Of a stretch of DNA of 64,000 nt, positions 1 through 12,220 are shown piece after piece. The notes beneath the pieces are model-generated. The model saw nothing but the letters and a program-made list of their open reading frames with translations. It did not search any database and was not told where the DNA came from. The position numbers and the translations under genes were made by a program. The stretch is from positions 25,046,671 to 25,110,670 of the forward strand of contig NC_133227.1 of the NCBI RefSeq assembly GCF_040436345.1, given 5' to 3'. How positions within the stretch are numbered: the stretch's first letter is position 1; each line of letters opens with the position of its first letter. The stretch comes from Pagrus major. Taxonomy: Eukaryota > Chordata > Actinopteri > Spariformes > Sparidae.

Positions 1-1254
1 TTGAACTGGATGAATTGGAGCACTAAAAATACTGCAAACCAAGCACCTGTTTGGTTGTGAAGTGGGAGATGCTAGTGCTGCTTTTTTTTTTTCTTTTTTT
101 TTTGGAAGTCTCCCCAGTTTTCTCAGTAGTCTTCCTGCATCTCTGTCAGACGAGGGCTGGAGAAAGTCGAGTCACCACTGGCCACCCACGGTTCTCCCCA
201 GAGAGCCAAAGGCTAACTTGCGTCACTTTTTCGCCATCTTATATTTTTTAGCTCTGCATCATAGTTTATCAAGGCTTGATTGCACAGGTAAAACAAATTA
301 CGACAACAGTCTCTGTTTGATATATTCAAGGTATATCTTTTATCATTAAATCATAACTCTCTATTACAGTACTCCACATTAAAGCCAGCCTATCCACCTA
401 ATCAGCAATAGATAACTGGACTGCTTTTATCCATGTACTTATCTCACACTAACGATGAACTACACAAACTGACACACAAACAGTAACACTTTGACCACAA
501 CAGATCTGTCCATTCACCACAGTGATGGAATACAAACAAAATGGGAAAATGGTTAACCGCTGCTTTCCGTGGGAGTCCTGTGACTTCGACTGCTCGTAGT
601 GAATGTTGAAGACGTGCTGGGATTGCCTTTAGCCGCGCACCTTGTCAGAGGTGGCGCGGCAGGTTGAAGACTGCTATATGGCATCAAAACATGAATGTGA
701 AAGACTGTGAGCCAGGTTCGCACTAGGCTGTACAATGCAGGTTAACGCTGCCTTTCAGTGGAAGTCGGAAATCTGTAATTCCCACCTTTGTGCGACTCTT
801 CCTGCCTTCCATTGGTTCAGTTTTCTCCATTCACCATCAAATGCTGACCCAATGCAACTGCTCATAGATTAGCTAGCTCGCTAGCTGGTATAAATGCTAT
901 CTTACATTGGAAATAATACGTGTAGTTGTTCACTATCAGATGTTTTGATAGACTAGGGCTGAAACAAATCACATATTGGTAAGTCACAAGATCGTCAAAT
1001 TTAAAGTTTACAGTAAATTGAGGCAAGGCTGGATTACTTTCTGGGCAAAGCAGGAGAGGGATCCAGACAGGGGCCCCTGAAGCCTCACTCACTGTGTCAG
1101 TAGGTTTTTGTTTGAGCACATGCACCACTTGTTAATTCATCTCAGAGGAAATAGGGTCAGTAGGGGCCCTTTGCTCATTTATTAAGCTAGGCCCCCTTTT
1201 GGTTCTTTAAATGTTAAAATGTAAAACATTATGTGCAGAATTTACGGGCACCCA

Positions 1255-1630
1255 ATCGCCAGAATAAATGTTGGCAATTCACGTTTTTGCAAACCACGGA
1301 TATGTTGAAACTTTCTCTGCGTTCAGTTTTATGTGTTGACAACAGTGCTTATGGTCTTGTAAGGTTTAGGCACAAGAACCACTTGGTTAGAGTTAGGAAA
1401 AGATCATTCGAAGAGCACTAACACGACTGGAAAATGTCCCAACGTCCTGTGGTTTCGCACTTAAAATTGTTGAAGCTGCCGTCTTGGCAGCTGTCACACC
1501 GTCACCATCCCCTCCTACACCTAACATGAAAGTCAGCTTGCATGTAATCTGAACATGATATGACACGTCTTGTAGAAATGTTGATACGACACGTGTGAAA
1601 CGTATGAATGCCAACATTTTATCCTGGCAA
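1255..1630 (+). mobile_element. MITE with ~20-bp terminal inverted repeats (family 1, full copy)
   Basis: The left end reads GCCAGAATAAATGTTGGCA (about 1258-1276) and the right end TGCCAACATTTTATCCTGGC (about 1609-1628). These are inverted copies of one another with few differences, which defines a non-autonomous DNA element of roughly 375 bp. The interior carries the segment 'aaccacttggttag' shared with partial copies at 22107 and 53229. No transposase is encoded. Confidence 0.7.
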
Positions 1631-1981
1631 CTGGGCTGCATTTCTATCCCTGTTCCAAAAAACTGCAGCTCGACCTGAAGGCTCATTTTGATCCGTTGGA
1701 GGTGGGAATTTGCGACTTTCTGGTGTCTCTGAATGCAGCATTAGACCTGTGTGACTTGCACAGCCACTGGTATTATGGTTGAACCTAAGGCTTTAATGAG
1801 CATCACTGCATGTCACAGCGTTACCGGGGTGATCACATATCCAAATGGCCGGTGGAAAAAGGGGGAAATCACTGATGGGACGAGACACGGCCCAGCAGCT
1901 TAGGGGGCGACCAGTAAGACGACAGAATAAATCAACTCTTTCTCTGTGGTTTTGTCCCTGTGCTTTGTCTCTCTCGTCTCC

Positions 1982-2036
1982 TGTTGTTGTTCTTGTTGTT
2001 GTTGTTCTTGTTGTTGTTGTTGTTGTTGTTATTATT
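1982..2036 (+). repeat. (TTG)n microsatellite
   Basis: About 55 bp of TTG units with two TTC interruptions, ending in TTATTATT. It lies inside the inferred 3' untranslated region. Confidence 0.9.
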
Positions 2037-2381
2037 GACCTTGAGTTTGATCTCAACACATCGTACTTGAATTACCTCGTTTTGTGACCTCATGTTGCTT
2101 GTGTATTTTAATTTTCCCTTTTGTTTCATTTGTACACTTTTATTTTTTTTGTTCGTGAGCGTATGTCGAGAAGATGCATTGCACAACATGATGAAGCAAT
2201 GTGTACGCAGAAAAATTAAGTGCCACGGTGAAGAGATTTTTTTTTGTTTCGTTTTGTTTTTCTAATGTCGTGTATTTCTTTGTGCATTACTTGTTACCAA
2301 ACTTGGTATTATTAACCCCGCTTGTTAATGAGCCGGAAGGTTTGGTCATTTGTTATAAAAGCTACCTCTAAGTTGTTTTCA

Positions 2382-2402
2382 TTTTTTTTTTTTTTTTTTT
2401 TT
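2382..2402 (+). repeat. Poly(T) tract
   Basis: An uninterrupted run of about 21 T residues. Shorter T runs recur at about 3114-3140 and 5277-5294. This is low-complexity sequence of the T-rich region. Confidence 0.85.
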
Positions 2403-5360
2403 GTTTTGGCAAAAGCACATTTTTGTGTGTTTGTGTTTTGCATTATTTCATCATTGCTACTTCATCTCATGCTTTTATTTTTTTGTTTTTGTTTTTCAAA
2501 AGTTGATTTATGATTGTGTTTTTAAGCAAAATGTATATTAAAGGGTAAGAGATAACAAAAGTAGAGGTTGATAGGATTGGAAAAGTCATTCGAATGGATG
2601 TTTATTCTTCTCTTATAGTCTCCCCCTGCACCTCCAACCACCGACGAGAACGCAGAGAAAAAAAAAAAAAGAAGCAATTTTGAAGCCTTAAGTGATGAGT
2701 AAGAGGGATGTGGCAGATAAGAGGAAGTACTATTGCTTTTTAAGAGGGTTTAAAAACAAGAATTTAAACTTGAAAATATGTGAATAGAAGTGTAGTTTTG
2801 TAATGTGAAAAAAAAAAAGAAGGTTCATCAAAACAAAAACAAAAAAACGCTGAACCGCACAGGACAGGTCATATTTGCAGTGATGCAGAGTGCGTTGGAC
2901 AATTGGAACTGCAAGTGGTAATCAAAAAAGAAGAACCAGAAGGTTAAAAGTAGAGATTCTCTCGGCTGACAAGCTCTCTTGAGAAATGAGCGTATTCCTG
3001 AACAAGAGCCAACAGAGGCAATTTGATATATAAAAATTGTGATATTTTTGTATTCAGTGTCAGTCCTTTTTCCATTTGTGGAGGGTTACAGCAGGGCACA
3101 AATATTTGTATTTCTTTTTTTTTTTACCTGTTTTTTTTTTCTCTCTCTGGGTGTGAATCATTTTTGCCTTGCTCCTCTTTGATATTGTTGGACAAAAAAA
3201 CATGTGTGTGAACATATTGTAATAATAAGTGTCGCTTTCTGGATGTCAATTGCATTGTAGGTGAAGGACTAAATCTATCCGCCACAAATTTTACGAGTGT
3301 GTGTATGTGTTAAAAAAAAAAAAGAGGAAAAAAAAAGACAAAAAAAATGATGATAAAATACGGGACGGCAGAAGGGCGCTGCCAAACCGACCAATTAGTA
3401 CTTGTCATTCACAAGTTTTCAATCAAACTTGACTGTCGACGTATTTTTTGTTTTTGTATTTGAAAAAAAAAAAGAAAAAAGAAGAAGGGATGGCATGTCC
3501 CTGTGGTGTCTTGCCATTTTATTCTCAAACACTGTGAGCTGAGGGGCTTTTTCACCCTCGTATAATATCCACCCACTATAATATACCCAGTCACGGCTCA
3601 AGTCTGAACCACCACAATGCAAGACCTGATCAGTCACATTGTTCCTATCATCGTCCTCTGAATGTTTTCTACTTTTTTCGTGCGGGTGAAAGAGTGCGTA
3701 CAAGAGTGTGTAACTATGTGTGTGCGTGCGTGTGTTAGTGGAAAAATGCACTAATCAGATCAGATACAAAATAAAATGATATTCTATGCCACTTTTTTTC
3801 TCTATGTTGGAAAAAAATATATATATACATTGGCATCGTTATAGTTCTTCCCTCAGTGTTCCTCCAATGTTTCTGTACTATCTTTGTGCCTAAAAATGGA
3901 ATTTGTTCAACAAAAATATCCATCTATATCTGCTTAGTTTCTGTATTTTCAGAAGAAAATAAAAATGGTGTCTCCAGCGCCCTAGGGATGTCATGACGCC
4001 ATAAATGACCTGATTTTTCTTTTTAAATCCTGAACAGAGCAGGGCTTTCTTTTTCAAGGACTGCAATACGCCCTTAATGCTATTGAAACAGTAACCAGGA
4101 TTCTGCGTTCACTTCTTTTTCTTGGTCCGTACTCTGTGATTGGCACCCGAAAGCATTTATTTAGCGACATACGGAAAATTTACTGGAATCCACACAGGCT
4201 GCAGTGGTGAAACTTGCTTTTCGGGACAAAATCTGCTCCATTAAATTGTTTTTCTGCAAGCCACATGTCTGATTCTCCACTCAGATTCTTCTATTTTTTT
4301 TGTCAGCAACAGGTTTGCTGATGAGAACTTTATATTGCTCTTGAAAAAAAATAAAATAAAGAAAACCTCCATTTGGGTAGGTTTGCACTAGGGTATCCCC
4401 CTTCTGCTTTGCTTCAGTTTTTTTCTTAAAGTACTTTTTCTTTTCTACAAAACGCATTTAGAAGGGGATGTTAAAATTCGTCAGAGAGGAATCATGGCAT
4501 CCCTGGAGCTGGCACTCTGTGTTTTGGTGTGGTGTTTCTAGAACAAAGTAGCCATTTCATGCAGTGTTGCAATGCATGTGCCATCGAGGTCTAGACTAAA
4601 AACTGTTTGAGTAACAAAGCACCAAGACATTGTATTTTTTTATATTAGCACTGAGGACCAATTGCCCTGTCGGACCAAGCATAACAAAGCTTTTTATGTA
4701 ACAAAGCTTTTCTCTCTCTCTGTCTTTCCCTGGCTTGTCTGTGCTACTTCTCTCCTCCATTGTTGTGACAGCACAAGTGCCAGTCAAGTTGCTCTGTATT
4801 AAGAAAATAGTGTTTTTATTATGATTTGAATTGTTATAGTTTTTGTCTACCTCAGCACCTAATCTTAGCCTAATCTTAGAAGGTGCCCAATTATTATTTT
4901 TTATTTTCTTTATTTTGTTCTCTTATTGTTGTCAGTTGTATAATTTTTTTTGAAATTTGCATTAGAGCTTTGCAAAGGTCCTTTGTCTTTTCCAGCGACA
5001 ACGTGCTATTTTATTTTTTCCCGTGGCAGTACGTTTCCTGTTGAGCTGTGCCACCAATCTATAGCCACCGTCTGTTGATATAGAGGTTGTTCTTTTTTTG
5101 TTTCTTTCCATGTAGAATCAGACACCTCTCTTTGTAACATTTCAGTGTTCTCTGATGGAGTGTGAAAAAAAAATAAAAAGGAAAAATAAAAGATTTAATG
5201 CTGCAGGTTCTCTTCTCCATGTTGTCACTAAAGTCAATGTTGTGCCTTTGATAGTGGAAAATATAAAGAATATTTCTTTTTTTTTTTTTTTTTACATCCT
5301 ACTAACAGTAGATTGTTTTTTGTAGTGGAATTTTTTTGTATTTTTATTTATGAGTCTCAT

Positions 5361-5366
5361 AATAAA
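5361..5366 (+). terminator. Candidate poly(A) signal of the upstream gene
   Basis: AATAAA followed within 30 nt by a GT-containing stretch (tgttcagttgtata). It is the best candidate end for the T-rich plus-strand transcript. Other AATAAA motifs at 5172, 5185 and 5417 could serve instead. Confidence 0.4.
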
Positions 5367-5811
5367 AATCCAATCATGATGTTCAGTTGTATACTTTCAA
5401 TCTGCGGTTAGAAAAAAATAAAAAATGGACTTCACGTTGTCTGTCTTAGCACTCTTTCTGGCTCGCTATTTGTTTCCTTTTAAAGAACAGAAGGTGGCAG
5501 GAGGATTATTACTCACTATTTTTGCTACTGCTTCAAAAATAATCGTTTCATTGTGTGGTGCAACACGATTTCATTCATATTTCAGTCCAGTGAAACTAAA
5601 TCAGGAACAGTTTCAGTGACATTAAATTATTTCATTACTTCATTTTCTAAATGCACAAATTGTATTTTTTAATCATTAAACAGCAAATAAATCCCTGTTT
5701 TTAATGCTTCTTTTAGGTCTCAGTTATATAAAAGAAAAACAAAGACTAAAATACTTTTGACGAAATGTGACAATACATTTTCAAATCGGAGACTTCCTGA
5801 ATGCAGTGGTG

Positions 5812-6430
5812 AAAAGTGTGCTTAAGTACAATTTTGAGGTAATTGTACTTCCTTTCTCTGCTGCTCTCTACTTCTGCTTCCCCATTTCAGAGGCAAATAT
5901 TGTACTTTTTTACTTCACTACATTTATTTGTTAACTTTAGTCTCTAGTTACTTTTAGTTAGTTTAATAATCATAAATATAATCAACAAATTAATGGTAAC
6001 CGATTACCTTGAAAATTACAGAGTAAAGTAGAATAACAATTTTAAGTTGTTAAAACTTTTTAGCTCGTACAACTTACATTTCATTGTCTACTTTACTTGG
6101 TATTTCTGAGGTAATGGGTTTCCTGACTTTTAATAAGAAAATAAATTTTATTAACAGTAACAACTGTTAATAAAATTTAACAGTGTAATAATGTAGATTA
6201 ATATCAAACTTTATTAATCCCCGAGGAACGCTAAACCAGATGATACTATCTTTAACATTAAAGTGATGAACAATTATAATTCAATAATATAATATGAATT
6301 ACTCTGAAATACGCCATTCTGTGTGATGAGTACTTTTACTTTTAGTATTTATTACGGTATATTTTGAGGTCAATACTTTTGTACTTATACTTACGTAAAT
6401 GTTACGGCTACTTTTATTATAAGATCTCTG
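5812..6430 (+). repeat. Interspersed repeat, 'acttaagtaaaagtac' family
   Basis: The sequence begins 'gcttaagtacaattttgaggtaattgtactt', continues with 'aaatattgtactttttactt' and 'cactacatttatttgttaactttag', and ends with 'gagtacttttacttttagta'. This string of motifs is the signature of a very abundant repeat of percomorph fish, and partial copies recur at 9244, 10415, 12103 and 53160-53715. The transposon class is not determined. Confidence 0.6.
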
Positions 6431-7242
6431 CTCAGCTGAAATGTATTGAGCACATTCATGCCTCCAAGAGGATGAATCCTTTTGGTTGTAATGTAATTGT
6501 AATGTGTCCTCTAGAACGATTCCAATTTCATTCAAGCTTGAAGGTTTTTGATAGATTTTTTTTTACTTCTCTCTATCCTCTATTGGTCAGTTTGCAAGAA
6601 AGAAATGGTGTGTTTTTGCAGGTTTTACAGTGCCACTTTGTACAGAACAAGTATAGTTTTCAAATAAATGGCTGGTCAGTTAACGAGCATGTGAACACAA
6701 GGTAATAAAGCAAATCTGAAATCAAACTATAAAGTAGCTGTACAGTCTGCTTTCAGTGTGTGCAGGTCGCCCACAGACTCATTAAATGTACAGTCCTGAG
6801 TAAGGGCTGCACACAGCTGGCACACAGTGACGTATTAAACACACATTGCCCTCCTGTATCAGATTTTCTCTGAACTCTGAAGTGCTTCTACAGCTTCTGC
6901 CCCGCTGATGGCAATTCAACACGATACCTGCAGGCAGTTTAATGTAACCTCTTCTGCACCTGCTGCTATACAACATGAGCTATGGCAGCCAAGCCAAATG
7001 GAGCACGCTCATTGTTTTACTGACAGGTGAGGTCGAGGAAGTGCAGCACAAAAATACCTCGGCATCGAGTTCGGCAACAAAGACTGAGACAACACCGACG
7101 ACAACACCAGACAGCATTTTAAAGGGTCGGTTCTCCCAATCTGACAAAAGTGTTTTCTTGTAGAAAGTGGTTCCAGTGAGGTCTGTGGATTATGCACATT
7201 AATAGAGACACAGTTTCTGGAATGACACATTACTGCTGAATT

Positions 7243-8130
7243 ATTTAAAGGGAGACATTACAGGTGAAACACCATTTTTCATGCACTGGTCAGCTTTGAG
7301 ATTTCAGGCTATTTTGCTTCTATATGTTCTTCAGGCTAGTGGAAAGATGCCCAAAACACTCATTTAGGTGTTTGTTTTAGTCAAATTTGTGCTCCAGACA
7401 TTTATGCAAATTTGCACATCCTGAACTTGTAAAGCGCTAAGTAGAGCGCAAACCTCCTCCAAGGCCCAACAGCCCCCTCTTGTACTCACTCATAGATACC
7501 AGCCACAGAAATACGCCTGATTTTTATCATCAAGATCCGTTTGTTTTTTCCTGAGAAATGAACAAAAATCTCAGTTCTCGCAATGTTAAGGAAAATGAGA
7601 AAATTTCCTTAATCCGTCCCTTTATCCAGATCGACACCAAAAGTAAGTGGGGTCTATTCTGGGCTGAGACTCATCCTCCATCTGAGTTTTGTGAAATCCT
7701 GCTGACAAACCAACAAACAGACACGAGTGAAAACATAACCTACTTGACGGAGGTAATTAAGTAGCATAATTTGCATATTTAAACAACTTAAATATCAGAA
7801 AAAATAAGAATTGTTTTAATGTCAGTACATTTTCTTCACTTACATAAACCAAACTTTCCAGTTTTATTCCCACATGTATTCTGAAGGTTTTTGACAGAGG
7901 GGTTTGTTCATATATCATCCATAGCCTGATTTACAGAACATTAAATTCAAAACATGGCGAAAATTGCTTTTTTTATGGCTGTGCACAGTATTTTCTGATT
8001 TATGGAGTGATAAAAAAATGACATCCCAGATCCACTTGGTGAAAACCTTTCACTCTAACACGTCAACAAAATGAAAGTTTGAACATGGCTTCATCGGATT
8101 TCAAATTCAGATTTCTGTTCTGGAAATGTT
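7243..8130 (+). repeat. Dispersed repeat family 3, long copy
   Basis: Blocks such as 'catttaggtgttt', 'ttgttcatatatcatccata' and 'ttttctgatttatggagtga' recur in the same order at 41124-41590. The copy here is longer (about 0.9 kb against 0.47 kb) and holds extra sequence in the middle. No coding capacity is evident, so a non-autonomous element is likely. Confidence 0.65.
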
Positions 8131-9243
8131 TGCAAAAAAGTGCATTTCTAATAAGATAATGCTTCATTTTCATATGTAAACGTAAAAGTTCCACAAACTT
8201 GTAATACAAAAAATAATTGACATAATGCAAGTAATCAATTGGGGTAGTTTCACAGTGATATATATTAGTTTTGTTTTGTTTTTTTGTTTATTTTAGGAAC
8301 ACAGGGCAAAACCTGGGTGAATTAAAACAAAACAATTTGGATGGATAAACAGCTGGAAAGGGAATCATCCTCCACTGAGGGCTGCCTTAAGAGAAATGTG
8401 TCATTGTTTGTGATGTGAGTCCCAGTATTTTAGATACCACATCAATGAAAAGTCACCACATAACAGTAGTTATAATGGAATTTTACTGGACAGTACCTGA
8501 TGCTCTCCTGGTTGGATCTACAACCTTTAAATCCATCAGTTTTTTTAATATTAAAACCTGGTGAGAGACCTTGTACAGGTCAACACCAGCTGATGCAGAA
8601 AGCAAAATGTTGCCTGCGTGCATTGATTTGAATTATCTTTTCCGGACCATTTCAAGCAACAGCACCTGACTAACTGCTGCCACTCACTGTCTCCAGCCTG
8701 CTGTATGTTTCCACAAATGTTCCCAGTTGAAGCACATTCCTCCGTCTGTCTGGATGCACACACACACCACCTGGCTGTGATGTGCTAATGGTAACTGCTG
8801 CAGCACTTCAAGCCCGACCGCCTTTTGTCTGTTCTGCCTCTTGTACCACAGAGGTCATAAATGCCATCATTAGATATGCAGGGCGTGTGAGCGTGTGCAC
8901 CTCTGTCGTCACACACGCGTGATCGTCATTATGGAGGAAGCGAGCCGAGACACAAAATGTTGGGGGTAGATTGACCTGAACAAGGTTTTGGATGAGTGTT
9001 TTGTGGCAGGTTGTCGCTCATGTTGGGCTCACTTGTTGTGTTTAATTGCTGCAGCAGTTGATTAAAACGTTTCATTTTGTATCTTTGCTCAATCTCACAT
9101 CAAACCAGCAAACATTTTGATACACAGTGTGCAGCACAGGTTGCATAATCCTCTGTCTTTCTGATAGTAAGATGAGAAGATCAGTATCACTTTGTGTGGT
9201 AAGTGCAGAGCTGGAGTCAGATCTTGATGCGTTAAGCTTAGGA

Positions 9244-9480
9244 CAGAAGTGGGGGAAGTATTTGGATCTTTTGCTTCAGTAAAAGTACTAATAACACACT
9301 GTAAAACACTGTTACAAGTTAAGGTCCTGCATTTAAAATCTTACCTAAGTAAAAGTGTGCAAGCATAATCAGGAAAATGTTATTAAGTTATTCCAGAAAA
9401 AAGTCCTATATGGCTGTTAGACTATTATATATTAGATCATTGGATCATTATTACACATACATTACATGTAAATGGAGGAT
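9244..9480 (+). repeat. Interspersed repeat, 'acttaagtaaaagtac' family
   Basis: Starts 'gaagtgggggaagtatttgg' and continues 'gcttcagtaaaagtactaat', 'gttacaagttaaggtcctgc' and 'acctaagtaaaagtgt'. This is the other end of the same abundant fish family as the copy at 5812. Confidence 0.6.
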
Positions 9481-10058
9481 TTTACTGTTTGGTTGAGCTC
9501 ATTTTGAGCTACTTTGTATACAGCTGCAATTAATGATTATTTTCATGATTATTCATTCATCGATTGATTGTCTGGTTTGTAAAATTTCTGAAAATAAGGA
9601 GAAAAACATCGTAATTCCTCAGAGCCCAAGGTGACAACATCACAATGTTGCTTTGTCCAACCAACAGTACACAATTCAAGATTACTAACAATAAATTAAA
9701 AATGTTTAAACAATTAAAAGGAAAAGAAGGAAATCATCACATTTCAGATGCTACAACTTTAAAGATTTTTGCATTAGAAAATTACTTTAACTACTTTAAC
9801 TCAATGGGATTACCTGAAATGAATAAAAACAAAAACAAAATATTTTATTTATTTATTTATTTTTGCCTCATTGCCTTATTGATCAATTGACCAAATGATT
9901 AGCAATACTTAAACTGTTTGGTAGATTCATTTTGTGACAATTCACATATTTTATAAGCTCTTCAAAATGTTTTAGATGCAGAAATCTTAATTTATAAAGT
10001 AACTAGTGACAAACTTACACATAAATGAAGATGAGTAAATAATACAATAGTTAATTCA

Positions 10059-10405
10059 GTAACACTTTATAATAACTATCATTAATACCTGGTAAACAAG
10101 GTTAATTACTTTAGTTAATAGTTATTTCACTGTTAACAACAATGAAATGCTTTATAAACCATTTATTAAGCAAATGTTAAGTTGCAACTGACGTTTATAA
10201 CACTTTGTAAATGGTTAATACATACTATCTATAAACATTATTTGGATGGCTGTAATAAAGTTGTAATTAATGTTTATGAACCTTTACAGTTCCTTCAGAA
10301 ATGTTTATAAGGCATTTCAATGTTTAACTGTCAAATAACTATAAACTAAGGTCTTAATAACTATAAATTTGCCATTTTTTAATGATGGCTGTTATAAAAT
10401 GTTAC
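10059..10405. mobile_element. Foldback (palindromic) MITE, family 2, copy 1
   Basis: Ends are inverted: GTAACACTTTATAATAAC at the left and GTTATAAAATGTTAC at the right. Internal pieces are also inverted relative to one another (for example 'agttaatagttatttcac' near the left), so the whole 347-bp unit can fold on itself. A second, left-truncated copy lies at 35435-35768. Palindromic non-autonomous elements of this shape are known in fish (Angel-like elements), but no assignment is claimed. Confidence 0.65.
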
Positions 10406-10414
10406 TTTTCCTTC

Positions 10415-10520
10415 AGAGATATTGAGGAGTAGAAATAGAAAGTGGCATGGAAGAAATACTTGATTTGAGTACCATCACCTAAGAGTTGTACTTAAGTTGT
10501 GTAAATGTACGTAGTTACAT
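10415..10520 (-). repeat. Interspersed repeat fragment, 'acttaagtaaaagtac' family
   Basis: Reverse-oriented fragment; its complement reads 'aactacgtacatttacacaa' then 'cttaagtacaactcttaggt'. It abuts the foldback MITE at 10059-10405. Confidence 0.5.
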
Positions 10521-12102
10521 TTCAAATGAAGAAAAAAAAGCCAATATGTTCACATGAACATAATTATTAATAATAATTGTGCTATTGCCAGCAAGAAAAT
10601 GAATTATTGCGATATATATTTTGGTATGTTAAGTCAGGATTCCCAGAGGTTGATTCTGATGATTACTGTGACCTGACTTGTCTTTTAGTGCCAACATGTT
10701 CCTCAGAAGACCCTCTCCAAACACAGAGGCATATTTTAATAGGCTGATTATAAAGCAGCAAAATTTAATAAGAAAAAAAAAAACATTTGGTGATTTGGTG
10801 GTCTTCTTTCTCTGGTACAAGTTTTAAAATCTTAGCCTCGCTATTCCAACTGCTGCAATCACACTATAGCGGCAAAGAAACCACAGTACAAAGAAAAACT
10901 CCCTCACCTTTAACTATGCATTAATTACCAGACATACATGCATTCACAATGAGGTGTTGTCACACCAATGCAGCTGTGAAAATCTGTCCTGCTTGATTCT
11001 GCATTCCTTCGAGACACATACTGTACATGGTATGCTTTGGAAAATGCTTAGAAGTAATGTTACATGTATTTGATTTTTAGTCAAACAGCTAAAATATGAC
11101 AAAATCTCCAGAATGGTCCTTTAATGTTTTTCAAATTGCATCAGACTGAGTAATAACAATTCATGTCAGCTGTTTGCTGTAATTTTGTACCCAATAAAGT
11201 CCATCTGTGTGTCCAACAAATAAACATTATCAAAAGTGTCTCCAGTGCGTCCAAATAATGCCACAGTATTTGCTCATTTCCTCTCTCTGGCACACAGGAT
11301 CAGATCTTGACTTCAGTCTATTGGAAACTAATGAGGCAGCTCTCCACTTTCCCTGTTCACTTGTGTACTCACTCCAAAGTAAAACACCCTGAACACATTG
11401 AAGCTCTGCGGTTTGTTTGTTGTTGTTATTTTACAAAAACTTTTTAAGATTTTGCCAGAAAAGAAAAACAGGAAATGAGAAAAAGAAAAAAACTCTCATT
11501 GTGAAAGGTTTTGTTGGACTTGTTGCTTTGGTGTGACTTTGATCTTATTTTGGGGTATTAGGAAGGAAGGGGCAGGGGTTGGTGAATGGTTTGTCAGGAT
11601 GGTAAAATGAACAGTGAAGGGCCTTTGTGTTGCAGCACTGATCTTTGACCCACATATCTGAAGGCTGGATTCTTAAGATTGACAGCCTTTAGTCCTGAAG
11701 TGAGGATCCTGAAGTTCTCTGATAATAAAGGGGTAAATTAAACTCTATTGATACAACAGACTCTTTTAAACTCGACCACATGACTATGAGCAATCAAACT
11801 GTAGGTCTGGACAGGGTGGTGACTGGTATAAAAAAATGCTGCCTTTGACATCAGAGGCACACTCACATCCTGCCTCATGCATGCTTCCAGCACATTTTTA
11901 TAGCTTTTATTTTACCTAAAGCGTCTTAACCTGTTCCACCCATCTGTTGTATGTTATTTGTGTAACTGCAAAAATATATTATCATTTCAAAAAAACAATT
12001 AAATATTTTGAAGCCCGCTGAAGATCTTGCAGTACCAACTTTTATCCCCACAGTTTTCATTTGACTGAATCCTGCTTTATTGGAGACTTGTGAAATGATG
12101 TA

Positions 12103-12220
12103 GTACATTCACTAAAGTACTGTGCTTAAGCATAAATTTGAAGTACTTCTAAGTAGTAGTTCTCTATACTTCTACAACATTACAAATCAGACAGAAGTAT
12201 TGTACTTTTTCCTGCAATTA
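12103..12220 (+). repeat. Interspersed repeat fragment, 'acttaagtaaaagtac' family
   Basis: Reads 'acattcactaaagtactgtg', 'gcttaagcataaatttgaag', then 'agtattgtactttttcctgc', matching the copy at 5812 in order. Confidence 0.55.

Larger units (their letters stand above)
1..5425 (+). other. Probable 3' untranslated region of an unidentified upstream gene
   Basis: No coding exon is seen here. The stretch from about 1.8 kb to 5.4 kb is strongly T-rich on the plus strand, with many T runs, ATTT/TTTG tracts and TTG repeats, as in long 3' untranslated regions of neuronal vertebrate genes. Several AATAAA hexamers occur on the plus strand (3958, 5172, 5185, 5361, 5417), and the one at 5361 is followed by GT-rich sequence. 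A plus-strand transcript ending near 5.4 kb, tail-to-tail with htr3a, is therefore inferred. The host gene cannot be named from this sequence. In human the neighbour of HTR3A on this side is ZBTB16, but it points the other way, so it is not an obvious match. A MITE lies at 1255-1630. The alternative is simple intergenic AT-rich DNA. Confidence 0.4.

Noticed and set aside
1793..2189. Asn/Thr-rich frames across the TTG repeat
   Set aside because: Low-complexity translations of a microsatellite, with no sign of coding.
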